This document shows, one piece after another, positions 19,103 through 30,810 of a stretch of DNA of 45,484 nucleotides. Location: NCBI GenBank assembly GCA_029210745.1, contig JARGFI010000021.1, forward strand, positions 1-45,484. The letters run 5' to 3'. This DNA comes from Desulfuromonadales bacterium. Lineage in GTDB: Bacteria > Desulfobacterota > Desulfuromonadia > Desulfuromonadales > JAHYIW01. Numbering within the stretch: the stretch's first letter is position 1; every line of letters starts with the position of its first letter. Below the pieces are notes generated by a model. It was given only the letters and a program-made list of their open reading frames with translations, searched no databases and was not told where the DNA came from. Made by a program: the position numbers and the translations under genes.

Positions 19103-19705
19103 ATGGCAGACTGGTTACAGCAACTTTTTTCCTTGTTACCGGAAGGTGGCCTCTACGTTCTGCTGATCGGCCTGATTGCTTGTTGCGAATCGCTGGTTGG
19201 TATCGGTCTGATCGTCCCCGGCAGCACCTTGACTGTTTTCGCCGGGTTCCTCGCCCTGCACGGTAAAGGTGATATCGGGTCGATTATGTGCGTCGCGGCG
19301 CTGGGATCATTCTGCGGAGATGTTGTCAGCTACTGGCTCGGCGCACGCTTCGGCCCGTATCTTGTCACCTCGCGCTTACTGCGTCGCCGTATCCCCCTCT
19401 ACCGGAAAACCGAACTTTTTTTCCTCGAACATGGCGGCAAAAGTATCTTTTTCGGGCGCTTTATTGGCCCGATCCGCGGATTTACCCCGTTTGTCGCCGG
19501 CGGCGCCCGCATGCGTCCGGGCAGCTTTCTCGCCTGGACCACAGTCAGCGTCGTGCTTTGGGGGTTAGCCTACCCCGGTCTCGGTTATGTTGCGGGGGCC
19601 AGTTGGGAAAATGTGCAGGATTGGACCGGTCGGCTGGTAATCTTCATCGGGATGGCGCTGGTGATAACGGTTCTGTGGATATGGGGGCGGCGCAAGATTC
19701 GCTAA
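19103..19705 (+). CDS. DedA-family membrane protein
   Basis: A 200-residue integral membrane protein of the DedA (SNARE-associated/VTT) family. It shows LIGLIACCESLVGIGLIVPGS, the conserved GARFGPYL and the charged/glycine motif FFGRFIGPIRGFTPFVAGGARM. At least four hydrophobic segments follow through VIFIGMALVITVLWIWG. DedA proteins affect envelope integrity and are implicated in moving or flipping undecaprenyl phosphate or phospholipids. GGAG precedes the ATG. It lies 38 bases after the HD gene and may be the last gene of that operon. It converges on guaA with no obvious terminator hairpin in the 50 bases between them. Confidence 0.9.
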   Translation: MADWLQQLFSLLPEGGLYVLLIGLIACCESLVGIGLIVPGSTLTVFAGFLALHGKGDIGSIMCVAALGSFCGDVVSYWLGARFGPYLVTSRLLRRRIPLYRKTELFFLEHGGKSIFFGRFIGPIRGFTPFVAGGARMRPGSFLAWTTVSVVLWGLAYPGLGYVAGASWENVQDWTGRLVIFIGMALVITVLWIWGRRKIR

Positions 19706-19756
19706 GGATCTTACCCAAGCCCCCTGTTTCCGACCAAAAGCAGAGCAAACGAAAAG

Positions 19757-21316
19757 CTATTCCCACTCAATCGTCGCCGGCGGTTTGCTTGAAATGTCGT
19801 AGGTAACGCGGTTCACTCCGCGCACTTCGTTGATAATCCGGTTACTGATCCGCGCCAGGTCGGCGTACGGCATCGGGTACCACCCCGCAGTCATAAAATC
19901 CCTGGTTTCAACGGCGCGCAGGGCAATGACATATTCGTAGGTGCGACCATCCCCCATAACCCCGACACTTTTGACCGGCAAAAAGACAGCAAAAGCCTGG
20001 CTGATCTTGTCGTAATGTCCGGAGTTGTAAAGTTCTTCGATGTAAATTGCATCGGCCTGACGCAGAATATCGCAAAACTCTTTTCTGACCTCGCCAAGAA
20101 TGCGTACACCAAGTCCCGGACCAGGGAACGGGTGCCGCCAGACCATGCGATGCGGCAAGCCAAGTTCTTCCCCGATCGCCCGGACCTCATCTTTGAACAG
20201 TTCGCGCAACGGCTCCAGCAATTGCAACTTCATATAGTCGGGCAATCCGCCAACATTATGATGACTTTTGATATTGTGGGCCTTGCCGGTTTTCGCTCCG
20301 GCAGACTCGATCACATCGGGATAGATCGTTCCCTGTGCCAGCCACTGCGCATTCGCCAACTTGCCGGATTCTTCCTCAAAGATATCGACAAACAGATTGC
20401 CGATAATCTTGCGTTTTTTCTCCGGATCGGCTTCTCCTTGCAGCCCCTTCAGAAAGCGTTCTTCGGCATCGACCCGGAGCACTTTAACCCCGAGGCTTTC
20501 GGCAAAGGTCGCCATCACCTGGTCGCCTTCGCCGAGGCGCAGCAGACCATTGTCGACAAAGACACAAATCAGTTGGTCACCGATGGCGCGATGGATTAAG
20601 GCGGCCGCAACGGACGAATCGACCCCGCCGGACAAGCCGAGAATCACTTGCTCCGCCCCGACCTGCTCACGAATGCGTTGAATCGCATCATCAATAATGC
20701 GTCCCGGAGTCCATTTTCCGCTGCATTTGCAGACAGAACGCACAAAATTGTTCAGCAGTTGCTCACCGCGCGGGGTATGGTTGACCTCGGGATGGAACTG
20801 GACGCCGTAAAGGTGACGCTGAACATTCTGAATCGCACACACCGGGGCATTGTCACTAATCGCCACAACCTCAAAAGCAGGCGGAACCACCGCGACATGA
20901 TCGCCGTGACTCATCCATACCGGGCTGTGTCCCTCGATAAAAAAACCGTCAAACAGTGGACCGGGGGCCCCTTGGGAGTGCACGTCGGCATGACCGAATT
21001 CACGTTTTCCGGCAGTAACCACCTCACCGCCGAAATGACGACTGAGGAGTTGCATGCCGTAACAGATAGCAAACACCGGCACACCCAGATCGAACAGTTC
21101 CTCGGCAACCTGCGGGGCACCTTCTTCATAGACCGATTTGGGTCCTCCGGAAAGGATAATCCCTTGCGGTCGAAACGCTCTGATCGCATCGATATGCATG
21201 TCGAAGGGGTGCAGCTCGCAGTAGACGTGCGCTTCACGGACCCGGCGAGCAATCAGCTGAGAATACTGCGAACCGAAATCGAGGATCAGAATCTTCTCGT
21301 CATGGATGTTTAACAT
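19757..21316 (-). CDS. guaA: GMP synthase (glutamine-hydrolysing)
   Basis: A 519-residue enzyme converting XMP to GMP. The N-terminal class I glutamine amidotransferase has [13 protein letters not shown], the nucleophile in [10 protein letters not shown] and the catalytic His/Glu in [12 protein letters not shown]. The ATP-pyrophosphatase domain has the P-loop [16 protein letters not shown]. The C-terminal dimerisation domain ends in the typical [17 protein letters not shown]. The length is normal. It lies five bases after guaB and forms a guaBA operon for the last two steps of guanine nucleotide synthesis. Confidence 0.98.
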   Translation of the reverse strand: MLNIHDEKILILDFGSQYSQLIARRVREAHVYCELHPFDMHIDAIRAFRPQGIILSGGPKSVYEEGAPQVAEELFDLGVPVFAICYGMQLLSRHFGGEVVTAGKREFGHADVHSQGAPGPLFDGFFIEGHSPVWMSHGDHVAVVPPAFEVVAISDNAPVCAIQNVQRHLYGVQFHPEVNHTPRGEQLLNNFVRSVCKCSGKWTPGRIIDDAIQRIREQVGAEQVILGLSGGVDSSVAAALIHRAIGDQLICVFVDNGLLRLGEGDQVMATFAESLGVKVLRVDAEERFLKGLQGEADPEKKRKIIGNLFVDIFEEESGKLANAQWLAQGTIYPDVIESAGAKTGKAHNIKSHHNVGGLPDYMKLQLLEPLRELFKDEVRAIGEELGLPHRMVWRHPFPGPGLGVRILGEVRKEFCDILRQADAIYIEELYNSGHYDKISQAFAVFLPVKSVGVMGDGRTYEYVIALRAVETRDFMTAGWYPMPYADLARISNRIINEVRGVNRVTYDISSKPPATIEWE

Positions 21317-21321
21317 GCGCC

Positions 21322-22882
<1,561 letters not shown>

Positions 22883-22942
22883 GGGAAAAGCCGCTACTGC
22901 CAAATTATTTTTCTCTTTTGCCTGCATCATCCTTGAAGATAA

Positions 22943-22972
22943 GCAAAAAGGGCGTGCCACAGCACACCCCTT
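22943..22972 (-). terminator. Terminator of typA
   Basis: Read on the minus strand, GGGTGTGC and GCACGCCC form a stem with one mismatch and a TGTG loop, followed by five T residues. It lies about 35 bases after the typA stop. Confidence 0.75.
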
Positions 22973-23004
22973 CTGTTGATCAAATGTTCAATTTCATCAT
23001 TTTT

Positions 23005-24816
23005 TCACTGTTTCTTTTTTTCCATTTTTTTGCGCTCATTGGCATCGAGATAGCGCTTGCGCAGCCGGATCGATTTCGGCGTGACTTCAACCAGTTCATC
23101 ATCGCCGATAAATTCGAGCGCCTGTTCGAGGCTGAGAATTCGCGGCGGGATAATCCGCACCGCCTCATCGGTGCCGGAAGAACGCACGTTGGTCAGCTTT
23201 TTCCCGCGGCTGCAGTTGACGACCAGATCGTTCTCCTTGGCATGCTGACCGATGATCATACCATCATAGAATTTGACCCCGGGGCCGACAAAAAGAATCC
23301 CGCGATCCTGTAGATTAAAGAGCGAATAAGCCACTGTTTCACCGGAATCCATCGCAATCAGCACACCGTTCTTGCGTCCCTCGATCTCCCCCTTGTAGGG
23401 AGCATACTCATAAAAAACATGATTGAGGACTCCGGTACCACGGGTGTCGGTCATAAATTCAGTGCGGTACCCGATCAACCCTCGCGACGGAATGACAAAT
23501 TCAAGTCGGTTGACTCCGTCCATAGAGGACATCGACACCATTTCCGCCTTGCGTGTGCCAAGTTTTTCGATAACTGTCCCCTGATACTCCTCCGGGACGT
23601 CAATGGTCAGATATTCCATCGGTTCGCAGCGCACGCCATCGATTTCACGAAAAATAACCTGCGGCTTGGAAACCGCCAGTTCAAAACCCTCGCGACGCAT
23701 ATTCTCGATCAGAATCGAGAGATGGAGCTCACCACGCCCGCTGACCTTGAAGGTGTCGGTATTGTCGGTATCCTCAACTCTTAGCGCCACGTTGGTGCGC
23801 AGTTCCTTCATCAACCGGTCGCGAATATTGCGTGAGGTAACAAACTTCCCCTCAGTCCCGGCAAAGGGGGAGCTGTTGACAATAAAATTCATTGACAGGG
23901 TCGGCTCATCGATGGCGACATAAGGGAGCGCCACCGGCGCATCAGCACAGGCCAGAGTTTCACCGATCCCCAGATCTTCAAAACCGGCAATCGTAACAAT
24001 ATCGCCTGCCTCAGCCGAGGCAATTTCAATCTGCTGCAACCCCTGGTAGCCGAGCAGCTTGCTGATCCGGCCGTTTTTGATGATTCCGTCGCAATCAATG
24101 TGCGCCACCGTCTCGCCCGCCTTGACCGTCCCGTTAACAATTTTCCCGGTCGCGGTGCGACCGATAAATTTATTGTAATCGATATTACTGACCAGCAGCT
24201 GAAAGGGTGCGGCAGGATCGCCGGTCGGCGGATCGACCCGGTCGCGAATAACATCAAACAACGGTTCGAGATTATCCGAATCGTCAGACAGTTCCACCTT
24301 GGCAAAACCAAGCTTGGCGCTGGCATAGACAATCGGAAAATCGAGCTGTTGCTCGTTGGCATTCAATTCACAAAAAAGATCGAAAACCATATTGACGACC
24401 GGCTCGGGGCGTGCGCCAGGGCGGTCGATCTTGTTAATGACGACGATTGGCTTGAGTCCGAGCTCAAGCGATTTCTTCAACACGAAACGGGTCTGCGGCA
24501 TCGGCCCGTCAAAAGCATCGACCAGCAACAATACTGAATCGACCATCTTCAGCACGCGCTCGACCTCGCCACCAAAATCGGCATGCCCGGGGGTATCGAC
24601 AATGTTGATTTTCAGACCACCGTGCTGGACCGAAAGATTCTTGGCCAGGATAGTGATCCCCCGCTCTTTTTCCAGATCGTTGCTATCCATCACCCGCTCG
24701 GTGATTTGCTGGTTCTCGCGAAAAACCCCCGACTGCACCAGCATGGCATCCACCAGGGTGGTCTTGCCGTGGTCAACGTGGGCAATAATGGCAATGTTAC
24801 GAATTTGTTCTGACAT
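23005..24816 (-). CDS. typA: GTP-binding protein TypA/BipA
   Basis: A 603-residue translational GTPase from the ATG at 24816. The frame is open to 24876, but [20 protein letters not shown] is the normal N-terminus and GGAG lies upstream. The G1 motif is AHVDHGKT, the switch/G2 region ERGITI, G3 [12 protein letters not shown] and G4 [10 protein letters not shown]. Domains II and III and the BipA-specific C-terminal domain ([34 protein letters not shown]) follow. The chain ends in a lysine-rich KKMEKKKQ tail. BipA binds ribosomes and helps large-subunit assembly and stress adaptation. It is a single gene, divergent from the M48 protease gene. Confidence 0.97.
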   Translation of the reverse strand: MSEQIRNIAIIAHVDHGKTTLVDAMLVQSGVFRENQQITERVMDSNDLEKERGITILAKNLSVQHGGLKINIVDTPGHADFGGEVERVLKMVDSVLLLVDAFDGPMPQTRFVLKKSLELGLKPIVVINKIDRPGARPEPVVNMVFDLFCELNANEQQLDFPIVYASAKLGFAKVELSDDSDNLEPLFDVIRDRVDPPTGDPAAPFQLLVSNIDYNKFIGRTATGKIVNGTVKAGETVAHIDCDGIIKNGRISKLLGYQGLQQIEIASAEAGDIVTIAGFEDLGIGETLACADAPVALPYVAIDEPTLSMNFIVNSSPFAGTEGKFVTSRNIRDRLMKELRTNVALRVEDTDNTDTFKVSGRGELHLSILIENMRREGFELAVSKPQVIFREIDGVRCEPMEYLTIDVPEEYQGTVIEKLGTRKAEMVSMSSMDGVNRLEFVIPSRGLIGYRTEFMTDTRGTGVLNHVFYEYAPYKGEIEGRKNGVLIAMDSGETVAYSLFNLQDRGILFVGPGVKFYDGMIIGQHAKENDLVVNCSRGKKLTNVRSSGTDEAVRIIPPRILSLEQALEFIGDDELVEVTPKSIRLRKRYLDANERKKMEKKKQ

Positions 24817-24907
24817 ACGTACGCTATCTCCAATGACTCTGTGGTATTTTAGCCGATCAGACAAAGCCCCGACCAACTTTTATTACGGTGTTCTTGGTAA
24901 ACAGAGA

Positions 24908-24936
24908 ATTATAAATAACATTCGGCTGAAATACCA
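24908..24936 (-). promoter_or_regulatory. Possible promoter for typA
   Basis: A consensus TATAAT on the minus strand lies 17 bases from a weak TGGTAT -35. It sits about 90 bases upstream of the typA start in the divergent gap of about 220 bases before the M48 gene. Confidence 0.35.
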
Positions 24937-25040
24937 GCTAAAAATCATTGCCGGAGTAAAAATCTGCCTTACATGCTGCCATCCTGCTTGCCGCCGACCA
25001 CAAAGCAGGCTACTATGTCGACAAACAAGGACATCAACCA

Positions 25041-26363
25041 ATGCATTTAGCCATTCGTTTCCATCACATCGTCAGTCTCCTGCTCATCATGACCCTGCTT
25101 GTCAGTTGCGCCACCAATCCGGTCACCGGACGACAGGAGTTGTCTCTGGTCAAAGTCTCCACCGAACAGGAAGTTGAACTCGGCCGAAAAACCTTTCCCG
25201 TTGCGATACAGCAATCGGGAGGCCGCTATCCGGATGAAGCCTTGCAGGACTACGTTAATGCCATCGGCAAACGTCTGGCGCAAGGGTGCGAACGCCCCGA
25301 TCTGCCTTTTCAGTTCGCCGTCGTCAACGATTCGACTCCCAACGCCTTTGCCCTCCCCGGCGGGCAGATCGCCATCACCCGCGGCTTGCTGGTCAACCTG
25401 ACCAATGAAGAACAACTCGCGGCGGTACTCGGCCACGAAATTGGCCACGTTACCGCCCGGCATGCAGTTCAGGGGATCAATCGGGGCGTGCTTCTTGACC
25501 TGGGAATGACCGTTCTGGCGAGTGCCGGCGCAGACGGTGATTACGCTGCGCTCTCCTTGCAAGCGGGACAGTTGACGGCCACCCTGCTCGACCGAACCTA
25601 CTCGCGCACGCAGGAAGCGGACGCGGATCGGCTCGGCATCAACTATATGGTTATCGCCGGTTACGATCCACAGGGCGCCGTTGAGTTGCAGGAATTCTTC
25701 TCTCGCGAGGTCGAAGGCTGGCGCAGTGGCAATCAACTCGAAAAACTGTTTCGCACCCACCCCTTCTCAAGTGATCGACTCAAACAAAACCGCGCCTATC
25801 TGGCGTCATTGCCGTCAGCCACCATCACCGACAAGGCTCACCGCACAACAAATTTCCGCCGCGCGACGACACGCCTCAGAGACACCCGTGAAGCCTACGC
25901 CCGACACGACAAAGCTGTCGCTCTGGAACGGCAGGGGCATCCCCGTGACGCCATAGTCCTCTACCTGAAGGCCGTCACCACAGCGCCGAATGAAGCCCTG
26001 TTGAGACATTCCCTCGGCATGGCCCAACTGCGTGCCGGGGACCGGATCGCGGCAAAACGCCAGCTGCGACAGGCCGTCCTGCTTGACGAGAACGACTACC
26101 AATCGCGCCTGGGTCTCGGTTATCTCTATCAACTTGAGGCCAATTATCGGCGCGCCCTGCTCCACCTGCGTGCGGCTCAAAAGCTGCTACCGACCACCAG
26201 AGGAGCCTACCTGCTTGCCGAGACTTTTGAAAAAACGGGGCAACCCGCTGCAGCACTCGGATATTATCGTCAGGTCGCCGCGCAGGAACCACAAACCACT
26301 CTCGGGCAGGCTGCTGCGGCACGCATTGCACAATTGACCGAAAGCCATGGCGCCGCACAATGA
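25041..26363 (+). CDS. M48 zinc metalloprotease lipoprotein with TPR-like tail (BepA-like)
   Basis: A 440-residue periplasmic protease. The N-terminus is a lipoprotein signal ending in the lipobox LVSC (Cys near residue 23). The M48 domain carries the zinc motif [10 protein letters not shown], with a downstream glutamate in the [15 protein letters not shown] segment. The C-terminal ~170 residues contain tetratricopeptide-like helical repeats ([51 protein letters not shown]). BepA/YfgC of Escherichia coli has this design and acts in assembly and quality control of outer-membrane proteins such as LptD. AAGGA precedes the ATG. It overlaps the next gene by four bases. Confidence 0.92.
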   Translation: MHLAIRFHHIVSLLLIMTLLVSCATNPVTGRQELSLVKVSTEQEVELGRKTFPVAIQQSGGRYPDEALQDYVNAIGKRLAQGCERPDLPFQFAVVNDSTPNAFALPGGQIAITRGLLVNLTNEEQLAAVLGHEIGHVTARHAVQGINRGVLLDLGMTVLASAGADGDYAALSLQAGQLTATLLDRTYSRTQEADADRLGINYMVIAGYDPQGAVELQEFFSREVEGWRSGNQLEKLFRTHPFSSDRLKQNRAYLASLPSATITDKAHRTTNFRRATTRLRDTREAYARHDKAVALERQGHPRDAIVLYLKAVTTAPNEALLRHSLGMAQLRAGDRIAAKRQLRQAVLLDENDYQSRLGLGYLYQLEANYRRALLHLRAAQKLLPTTRGAYLLAETFEKTGQPAAALGYYRQVAAQEPQTTLGQAAAARIAQLTESHGAAQ

Positions 26364-26875
26364 ACTGGCACGAGTATCTTCTGGCGGGAGAAACTTTGCA
26401 CTGGGAAGGCTGCCCCATGCCCCGCTGTTACGTATTCAAACGGTGGAAACAGACACTGTTCGGAATCCCCATCCTGGCACTTTCCGGCTACTGGTTTTTC
26501 CAGGGGATGCGCCTTGCGGCCAGCGGCTACCCCAGCTGGCTACCCCTGCTCCCCCTCCCCTTCATTGTCGCTGGATATTACCTGAGCATTGGCCAGCTGT
26601 TCAGTGCGAGGCGGCGCTGGGAAAAACTTTTTTATGCCATCAGCGACTTGCGGGTCCTCCGCTTTGACAACCATTGCGTCACTGCCCTTGAGCTGTGCAA
26701 CATCAGTTATTTCAAACTGAACTTCCACGGCAAGCAGCTGGGATCACTTGAAATTTTCGCCGGATCGACAGAACACCGACTGACGCTCGAATGTATCGAG
26801 TATCCGACCCAGGCAACCACCCTCCTGGAAACGGCCATGAGCCGCTCCGGGCAGCGGCTCGCGGCGCCTGAATGA
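26360..26875 (+). CDS. Membrane protein with PH-like (DUF304-type) domain
   Basis: A 171-residue protein of no assigned function. Two membrane segments (FGIPILALSGYWFFQ; LPLLPLPFIVAGYYLSI) are preceded by GETLHWEGCP and followed by FYAISDLRVLRFD, an arrangement like bacterial PH (YdbS/YdbT-like) membrane proteins. The C-terminal beta-rich part (LCNISYFKLNFHG...GSLEIFAG) fits that fold. It is translationally coupled to the M48 protease gene (ATGA overlap), suggesting a joint envelope role. The family call is by motif pattern only. Confidence 0.6.
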   Translation: MNWHEYLLAGETLHWEGCPMPRCYVFKRWKQTLFGIPILALSGYWFFQGMRLAASGYPSWLPLLPLPFIVAGYYLSIGQLFSARRRWEKLFYAISDLRVLRFDNHCVTALELCNISYFKLNFHGKQLGSLEIFAGSTEHRLTLECIEYPTQATTLLETAMSRSGQRLAAPE

Positions 26876-26950
26876 GCCTCGAAAGCTGTTGACTTTTAAT
26901 CACTGCTTTGCGAACATCGGCGCCTGTCCACTCCGCCTGAAAGATAAGTT

Positions 26951-28273
26951 ATGAATAAAACTTTTTTTCTCGAAACGTTCGGCTGCCAGATGAATGTGGT
27001 CGATTCCGAACGAATCTGTCACTTGCTGGCCGAAATTGGTTATTATCGCACCGAACACGTCGACAACGCCAACCTCATTCTGCTCAACACCTGTTCGGTA
27101 CGGGACAAGGCGGAGCGCAAGGTCTACGGCCATCTGGGCAGCTTCAAACCACTCAAAAGTGCCAATCCCGAACTGATTATCGGCGTCGGCGGCTGCGTCG
27201 CACAGCAAGAAGGCGAACAGCTGCTCACCAACATCCCCTTTCTTGATCTTGTTTTCGGTACGCATAACATCCACAAACTCCCCGCCATGGTTACCGCCGT
27301 CGAACAGGACCGGGTGCGTTGTCACGAAACCGACTTCCTTGATCGCGAAACCCGCTTGCAGTTGTGGCCGAATCGCGCCGACATCAGCGGCGGCGTCACC
27401 CGTTTTGTCACCATCATGCAAGGCTGCGACAACTTCTGTTCGTTCTGCATTGTCCCTCACGTCCGCGGGCGGGAAATCAGTCGCCCGAGCACCGAAATCA
27501 TTCGCGAAATTGAAGGGCTGGCCGCCCAGGGGGTGAAAGAAGTCACCCTGATTGGCCAGAACGTCAACTCCTACGGGGGCAAGGATGAAACCGAAATATC
27601 CTTTGCCGAGCTGCTGCGCAAGGTTGCTCTTGTTGAGGGCATTGAACGATTGCGATTTACCACCTCGCACCCGAAGGATCTTTCCGACGATTTGATCGCA
27701 ACGTTCAGCGAAATTGACACCTTGTGCAATCATCTGCACCTGCCGGTACAGTGCGGGTCGTCGCCCATCCTGAAACGGATGAATCGGGGATACACCCGCG
27801 AGGACTACCTGAAAAAAGTTGCCAAGCTGCGCCAGGCGCGTCCCGATATCCGTCTGACTTCCGACATCATCGTCGGCTTTCCCGGTGAGACCAAGGAGGA
27901 CGCGGCTGCAACCTTGTCCCTGATTGAGCAGGTACGTTACGCCGACCTGTACCTCTTTCAGTATTCGCCACGCCCCGGAACCGCTGCGGCGGCGCTGGTC
28001 GATGACATTTCCAAGGCGGTCAAACAGGAACGTTTTGACCGGATGCTGGCCATGCAGCGCACCATCAGCCAGGAAGTCTGGAACGCAGATGTCGGCACGA
28101 CCCTGCCGGTGCTGGTGGAGGGACACGGGCGTCAGAAAAGTGGTCAACTGTTCGGGCGCACAACCTGGAACAGAATCGTTAATTTCACCGGAGACGATCC
28201 CCTGATCGGTTCTGTTCAGCCGGTACGGATCATCAAATCTTTGAAAAACTCGCAACTGGGAGAGCTTTTATGA
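26951..28273 (+). CDS. miaB: tRNA-2-methylthio-N6-isopentenyladenosine synthase
   Basis: A 440-residue radical SAM methylthiotransferase modifying A37 of tRNAs. The N-terminal MTTase domain has cysteines in ETFGCQMNVVD, LLNTCSVRDKAE and VGGCVAQQEG, which bind the auxiliary cluster. The radical SAM motif is CDNFCSFCIVPHVRGRE. The C-terminal TRAM domain begins near 375 (TLPVLVEGHGRQKSGQLFGRT). The length matches MiaB rather than RimO or MtaB. The Shine-Dalgarno sequence is weak. It overlaps the PHP-domain gene by four bases. Confidence 0.97.
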   Translation: MNKTFFLETFGCQMNVVDSERICHLLAEIGYYRTEHVDNANLILLNTCSVRDKAERKVYGHLGSFKPLKSANPELIIGVGGCVAQQEGEQLLTNIPFLDLVFGTHNIHKLPAMVTAVEQDRVRCHETDFLDRETRLQLWPNRADISGGVTRFVTIMQGCDNFCSFCIVPHVRGREISRPSTEIIREIEGLAAQGVKEVTLIGQNVNSYGGKDETEISFAELLRKVALVEGIERLRFTTSHPKDLSDDLIATFSEIDTLCNHLHLPVQCGSSPILKRMNRGYTREDYLKKVAKLRQARPDIRLTSDIIVGFPGETKEDAAATLSLIEQVRYADLYLFQYSPRPGTAAAALVDDISKAVKQERFDRMLAMQRTISQEVWNADVGTTLPVLVEGHGRQKSGQLFGRTTWNRIVNFTGDDPLIGSVQPVRIIKSLKNSQLGELL

Positions 28274-28920
28274 TCGACTTGCATACCCATACCCTCTTCA
28301 GCGACGGCGAGCTGATCCCCGCCGAACTGGCCCGTCGAGCTTCCGTTCTGGGCTATCGCGCACTGGCGATGACCGACCACGGCGATATGTCGAATTTTGA
28401 TCTGATCATCCCGCGTATTGCCGCAGTCGCTGAAGATCTCGGGGCCGCGTGGGGGATTACCATCATTCCGGGAATTGAACTGACCCACATTGCCCCCCCC
28501 GACATTGCCGCCGCGACCCGCCATGCACGTGAACTTGGAGCAAAAATTATCGTTTGCCACGGCGAAACGATCGTCGAGCCGGTCGCGCCGGGGACCAACC
28601 GGGCGGCCATCAAGGCGGGGGTCAACATCCTTTCTCATCCCGGATTGATCTCCCTTGAAGACGTTAAACTCGCCGCCGAACTGGGGGTCTGCCTGGAAAT
28701 AACAACGCGCAAGGGCCACGCTTATTGCAACGGCCATGTGGCAAAACTGGCGGTGCAGGTCGGGGCCAGACTGGTCGTCAACAGCGATACCCATGCGCCA
28801 GGCGATCTGTCCCCGAAAGAATTCGCCCGGAAAGTTGCCAACGGTGCCGGATTAAGCAACGATCAGTTCGACACCTGTTTACAGAATTCTGCCGCGCTCG
28901 TCGCAGCGGCCCTCAGTTAG
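28270..28920 (+). CDS. PHP-domain phosphoesterase (histidinol-phosphatase-like)
   Basis: A 216-residue metal-dependent hydrolase. PHP metal ligands are visible as DLHTHTLFSDG, MTDHGDMSNFD, GIELTHI, ILSHPGLI and NSDTHAPGD. It is shorter than HisK-type histidinol phosphatases and stands outside any histidine operon, so it is probably a general phosphoesterase with unknown substrate. It is coupled to miaB (ATGA) and lies four bases before the M42 peptidase gene. Confidence 0.85.
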   Translation: MIDLHTHTLFSDGELIPAELARRASVLGYRALAMTDHGDMSNFDLIIPRIAAVAEDLGAAWGITIIPGIELTHIAPPDIAAATRHARELGAKIIVCHGETIVEPVAPGTNRAAIKAGVNILSHPGLISLEDVKLAAELGVCLEITTRKGHAYCNGHVAKLAVQVGARLVVNSDTHAPGDLSPKEFARKVANGAGLSNDQFDTCLQNSAALVAAALS

Positions 28921-28924
28921 GTCA

Positions 28925-30001
28925 ATGACGATGCACGAACACGATTTTAAACTCCTTAAAGAACTGGTCGAAGCCCCCAGTCCCTCCGGCTACGAGCAAC
29001 CGGCACAACGAATTATCCGCCGCGAGCTGGAACCGCTGGCCGATCTGCTGGAAACCGATGTCATGGGTAACGTTATTGCGCGGATTCGCGCTGACCGCGA
29101 CGATGCACCACGGGTGATGCTCGCCGGTCATTGCGATGAAATCGGTTTCATGGTGAAATATATTGACGAACAGGGGTTCATCTATTTTGCCCCGATCGGC
29201 GGCATTGATCCCCATCTGGTCCCTGGACAGAGAGTTCATATCCACACCGCACGGCAGCCAATTTTGGGGGTAATCGGCAAAAAACCGATCCATATGATCG
29301 AGACCAAGGATCGTGACACGGTCCTCAAGCTCAAACAGCTTTTTATCGATATCGGCAGCAGCAGTCGTGCCGAAACCGAAGAGTTGCTCGCGGTTGGTGA
29401 CCCCATCACCTTTGCCGTCGGCCTGGAACGTTTGGGTGGCGACCGAGTCACATCCCGGGCCCTTGATGACAAAATGGGCGCCTATATTATCACCCGCGTG
29501 CTGCGCAATCTCCATGCGCGAGGGGCTTCCCCCGTCGAACTGATCGGCGTGTCAACCGTTCAGGAAGAAGTGGGGCTGCGCGGCGGTGCGACCAGTGTTT
29601 ACGGGATCAAGCCGGATGTCGGGATTGCCGTTGAAGTCGGTTTCGCCACCGATTATCCGGAAATGGACAAAAAAGATATCGGACATATCAAGATCGGCGG
29701 CGGCCCGATTATTGGCCGTGGTCCGAATATCAATCCGGTTCTTTTCCGTCTTTTGCTTGAAACAGCACGCGCTGAAGGGATTCCCTGCCAGGTCATGGCG
29801 GCTCCTCGCGCCACCGGAACCGATGCCAATGTCATGCAGCTGTCGCGTGGCGGCGTTGCGACCGCGCTGGTCAGTGTTCCGCTGCGCTACATGCATACGC
29901 CTGTCGAACTTTTATCGTTGACCGACCTGGAACATACCGTTCAGCTGTTGACAGCGGTTCTCGACAAAATTGATAACAAAGCGATGTTTATTCCCAATTA
30001 A
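28925..30001 (+). CDS. M42-family metallopeptidase
   Basis: A 358-residue cytosolic aminopeptidase of the M42 (glutamyl aminopeptidase/tetrahedral aminopeptidase) family. Metal ligands and catalytic residues are visible in LAGHCDEIGFMV, SRALDDKMGAYI, STVQEEVGLRGG, AVEVGFATDYP and RYMHTPVELL. Such enzymes form large dodecameric shells that trim peptides. It follows the PHP gene by four bases, so miaB, the PHP gene and this gene form an operon. Some members were once labelled endoglucanase M; that activity is not supported by the sequence. Confidence 0.92.
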   Translation: MTMHEHDFKLLKELVEAPSPSGYEQPAQRIIRRELEPLADLLETDVMGNVIARIRADRDDAPRVMLAGHCDEIGFMVKYIDEQGFIYFAPIGGIDPHLVPGQRVHIHTARQPILGVIGKKPIHMIETKDRDTVLKLKQLFIDIGSSSRAETEELLAVGDPITFAVGLERLGGDRVTSRALDDKMGAYIITRVLRNLHARGASPVELIGVSTVQEEVGLRGGATSVYGIKPDVGIAVEVGFATDYPEMDKKDIGHIKIGGGPIIGRGPNINPVLFRLLLETARAEGIPCQVMAAPRATGTDANVMQLSRGGVATALVSVPLRYMHTPVELLSLTDLEHTVQLLTAVLDKIDNKAMFIPN

Positions 30002-30088
30002 GTCAACTCTGAAAAGATTTCACTGCCCTTTATTTGTGCCACATTGCAGCGACAGAGTATCAGCCAACGAGGACTATCAGGAGCCATG

Positions 30089-30655
30089 ATGAACCAACAG
30101 CTTAACGTTGAGGAACAAAAGATTCTTTTAAAAATTGCGCGTGATGCCATCACCGCACAGGTCTGCAACGGGGTGGTTTACGTTGAACCGCGGGAGGAAA
30201 TGGCACTGAACAACCGCAGCGGCTGTTTTGTAACTATCAAGAAGGGGCGCAAGCTGCGGGGCTGCATCGGAAATTTTCAGTCGGAAAAACCGCTTTTCAA
30301 GGAAGTTGCCGAGATGGCGATTGCCTCGGCAACCAAAGATCCCCGTTTTGCACCCATGACATCAACCGATCTGGACAACTTTTTTCTTGAAATTTCTGTC
30401 CTTGGCCCTTTGGAAAAAATTGAATCGATCGATGAGATCAGTGTCGGTCGTGACGGCATCTATCTGGAAAAGAATGTCCATCGCGGGGTTCTGTTGCCCC
30501 AGGTTGCAACGGAAAACGGCTGGGACCGGGAAACATTTTTAAGTCAAACCTGCGTTAAAGCAGGGCTTCCAGTGAACGCCTGGCAGGACAATGATGCAGA
30601 TATCTATATTTTCAATGCGCAAATATTCAACGACGATATCTTCCCTCCCCGCTGA
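30089..30655 (+). CDS. AMMECR1-domain protein (AmmeMemoRadiSam system protein A)
   Basis: A 188-residue protein with the AMMECR1 domain. It shows GVVYVEPREEMALNNRSGCFVTIKKGRKLRGCIG, where LRGCIG is the family signature, and further on SATKDPRFAPM, EISVLGPLE, GVLLPQVATENGWDRETFL and the conserved cysteine in SQTCVKAGLP. Two adjacent ATGs occur at 30086 and 30089; AGGAG is best spaced for the second. The frame extends upstream to 30044 without a good start. The usual partners, a MEMO-domain protein and a radical SAM enzyme, are absent from this window. The function is unknown. Confidence 0.88.
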   Translation: MNQQLNVEEQKILLKIARDAITAQVCNGVVYVEPREEMALNNRSGCFVTIKKGRKLRGCIGNFQSEKPLFKEVAEMAIASATKDPRFAPMTSTDLDNFFLEISVLGPLEKIESIDEISVGRDGIYLEKNVHRGVLLPQVATENGWDRETFLSQTCVKAGLPVNAWQDNDADIYIFNAQIFNDDIFPPR

Positions 30656-30721
30656 GCCTCTTCATCTTGCAACGTTCCTCCCCGCCATGCCCAAAACGTA
30701 ACTACACCTGCCCGTCCAAGG

Positions 30722-30758
30722 GTCTGTATCCCCGAGTGATCCTGACGGGGATACAGAC
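30722..30758. repeat. Long palindrome (REP-like)
   Basis: Thirteen-base perfect arms GTCTGTATCCCCG and CGGGGATACAGAC flank an 11-base loop. It lies about 65 bases after the AMMECR1 stop. Only a short T-run follows, so it is not a typical terminator. Its form is that of dispersed intergenic palindromes. Confidence 0.6.
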
Positions 30759-30810
30759 TTTCAACCTTAAAAACCCTGGATTCCGGCTAAAATCTTGCCA
30801 GAATGACGCT

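Noticed and set aside
26900-28255. Very long minus-strand open frame (451 codons) opposite miaB
   Set aside because: It mirrors the miaB gene, has no Shine-Dalgarno or family motif, and the plus strand encodes an intact MiaB with all cluster cysteines.
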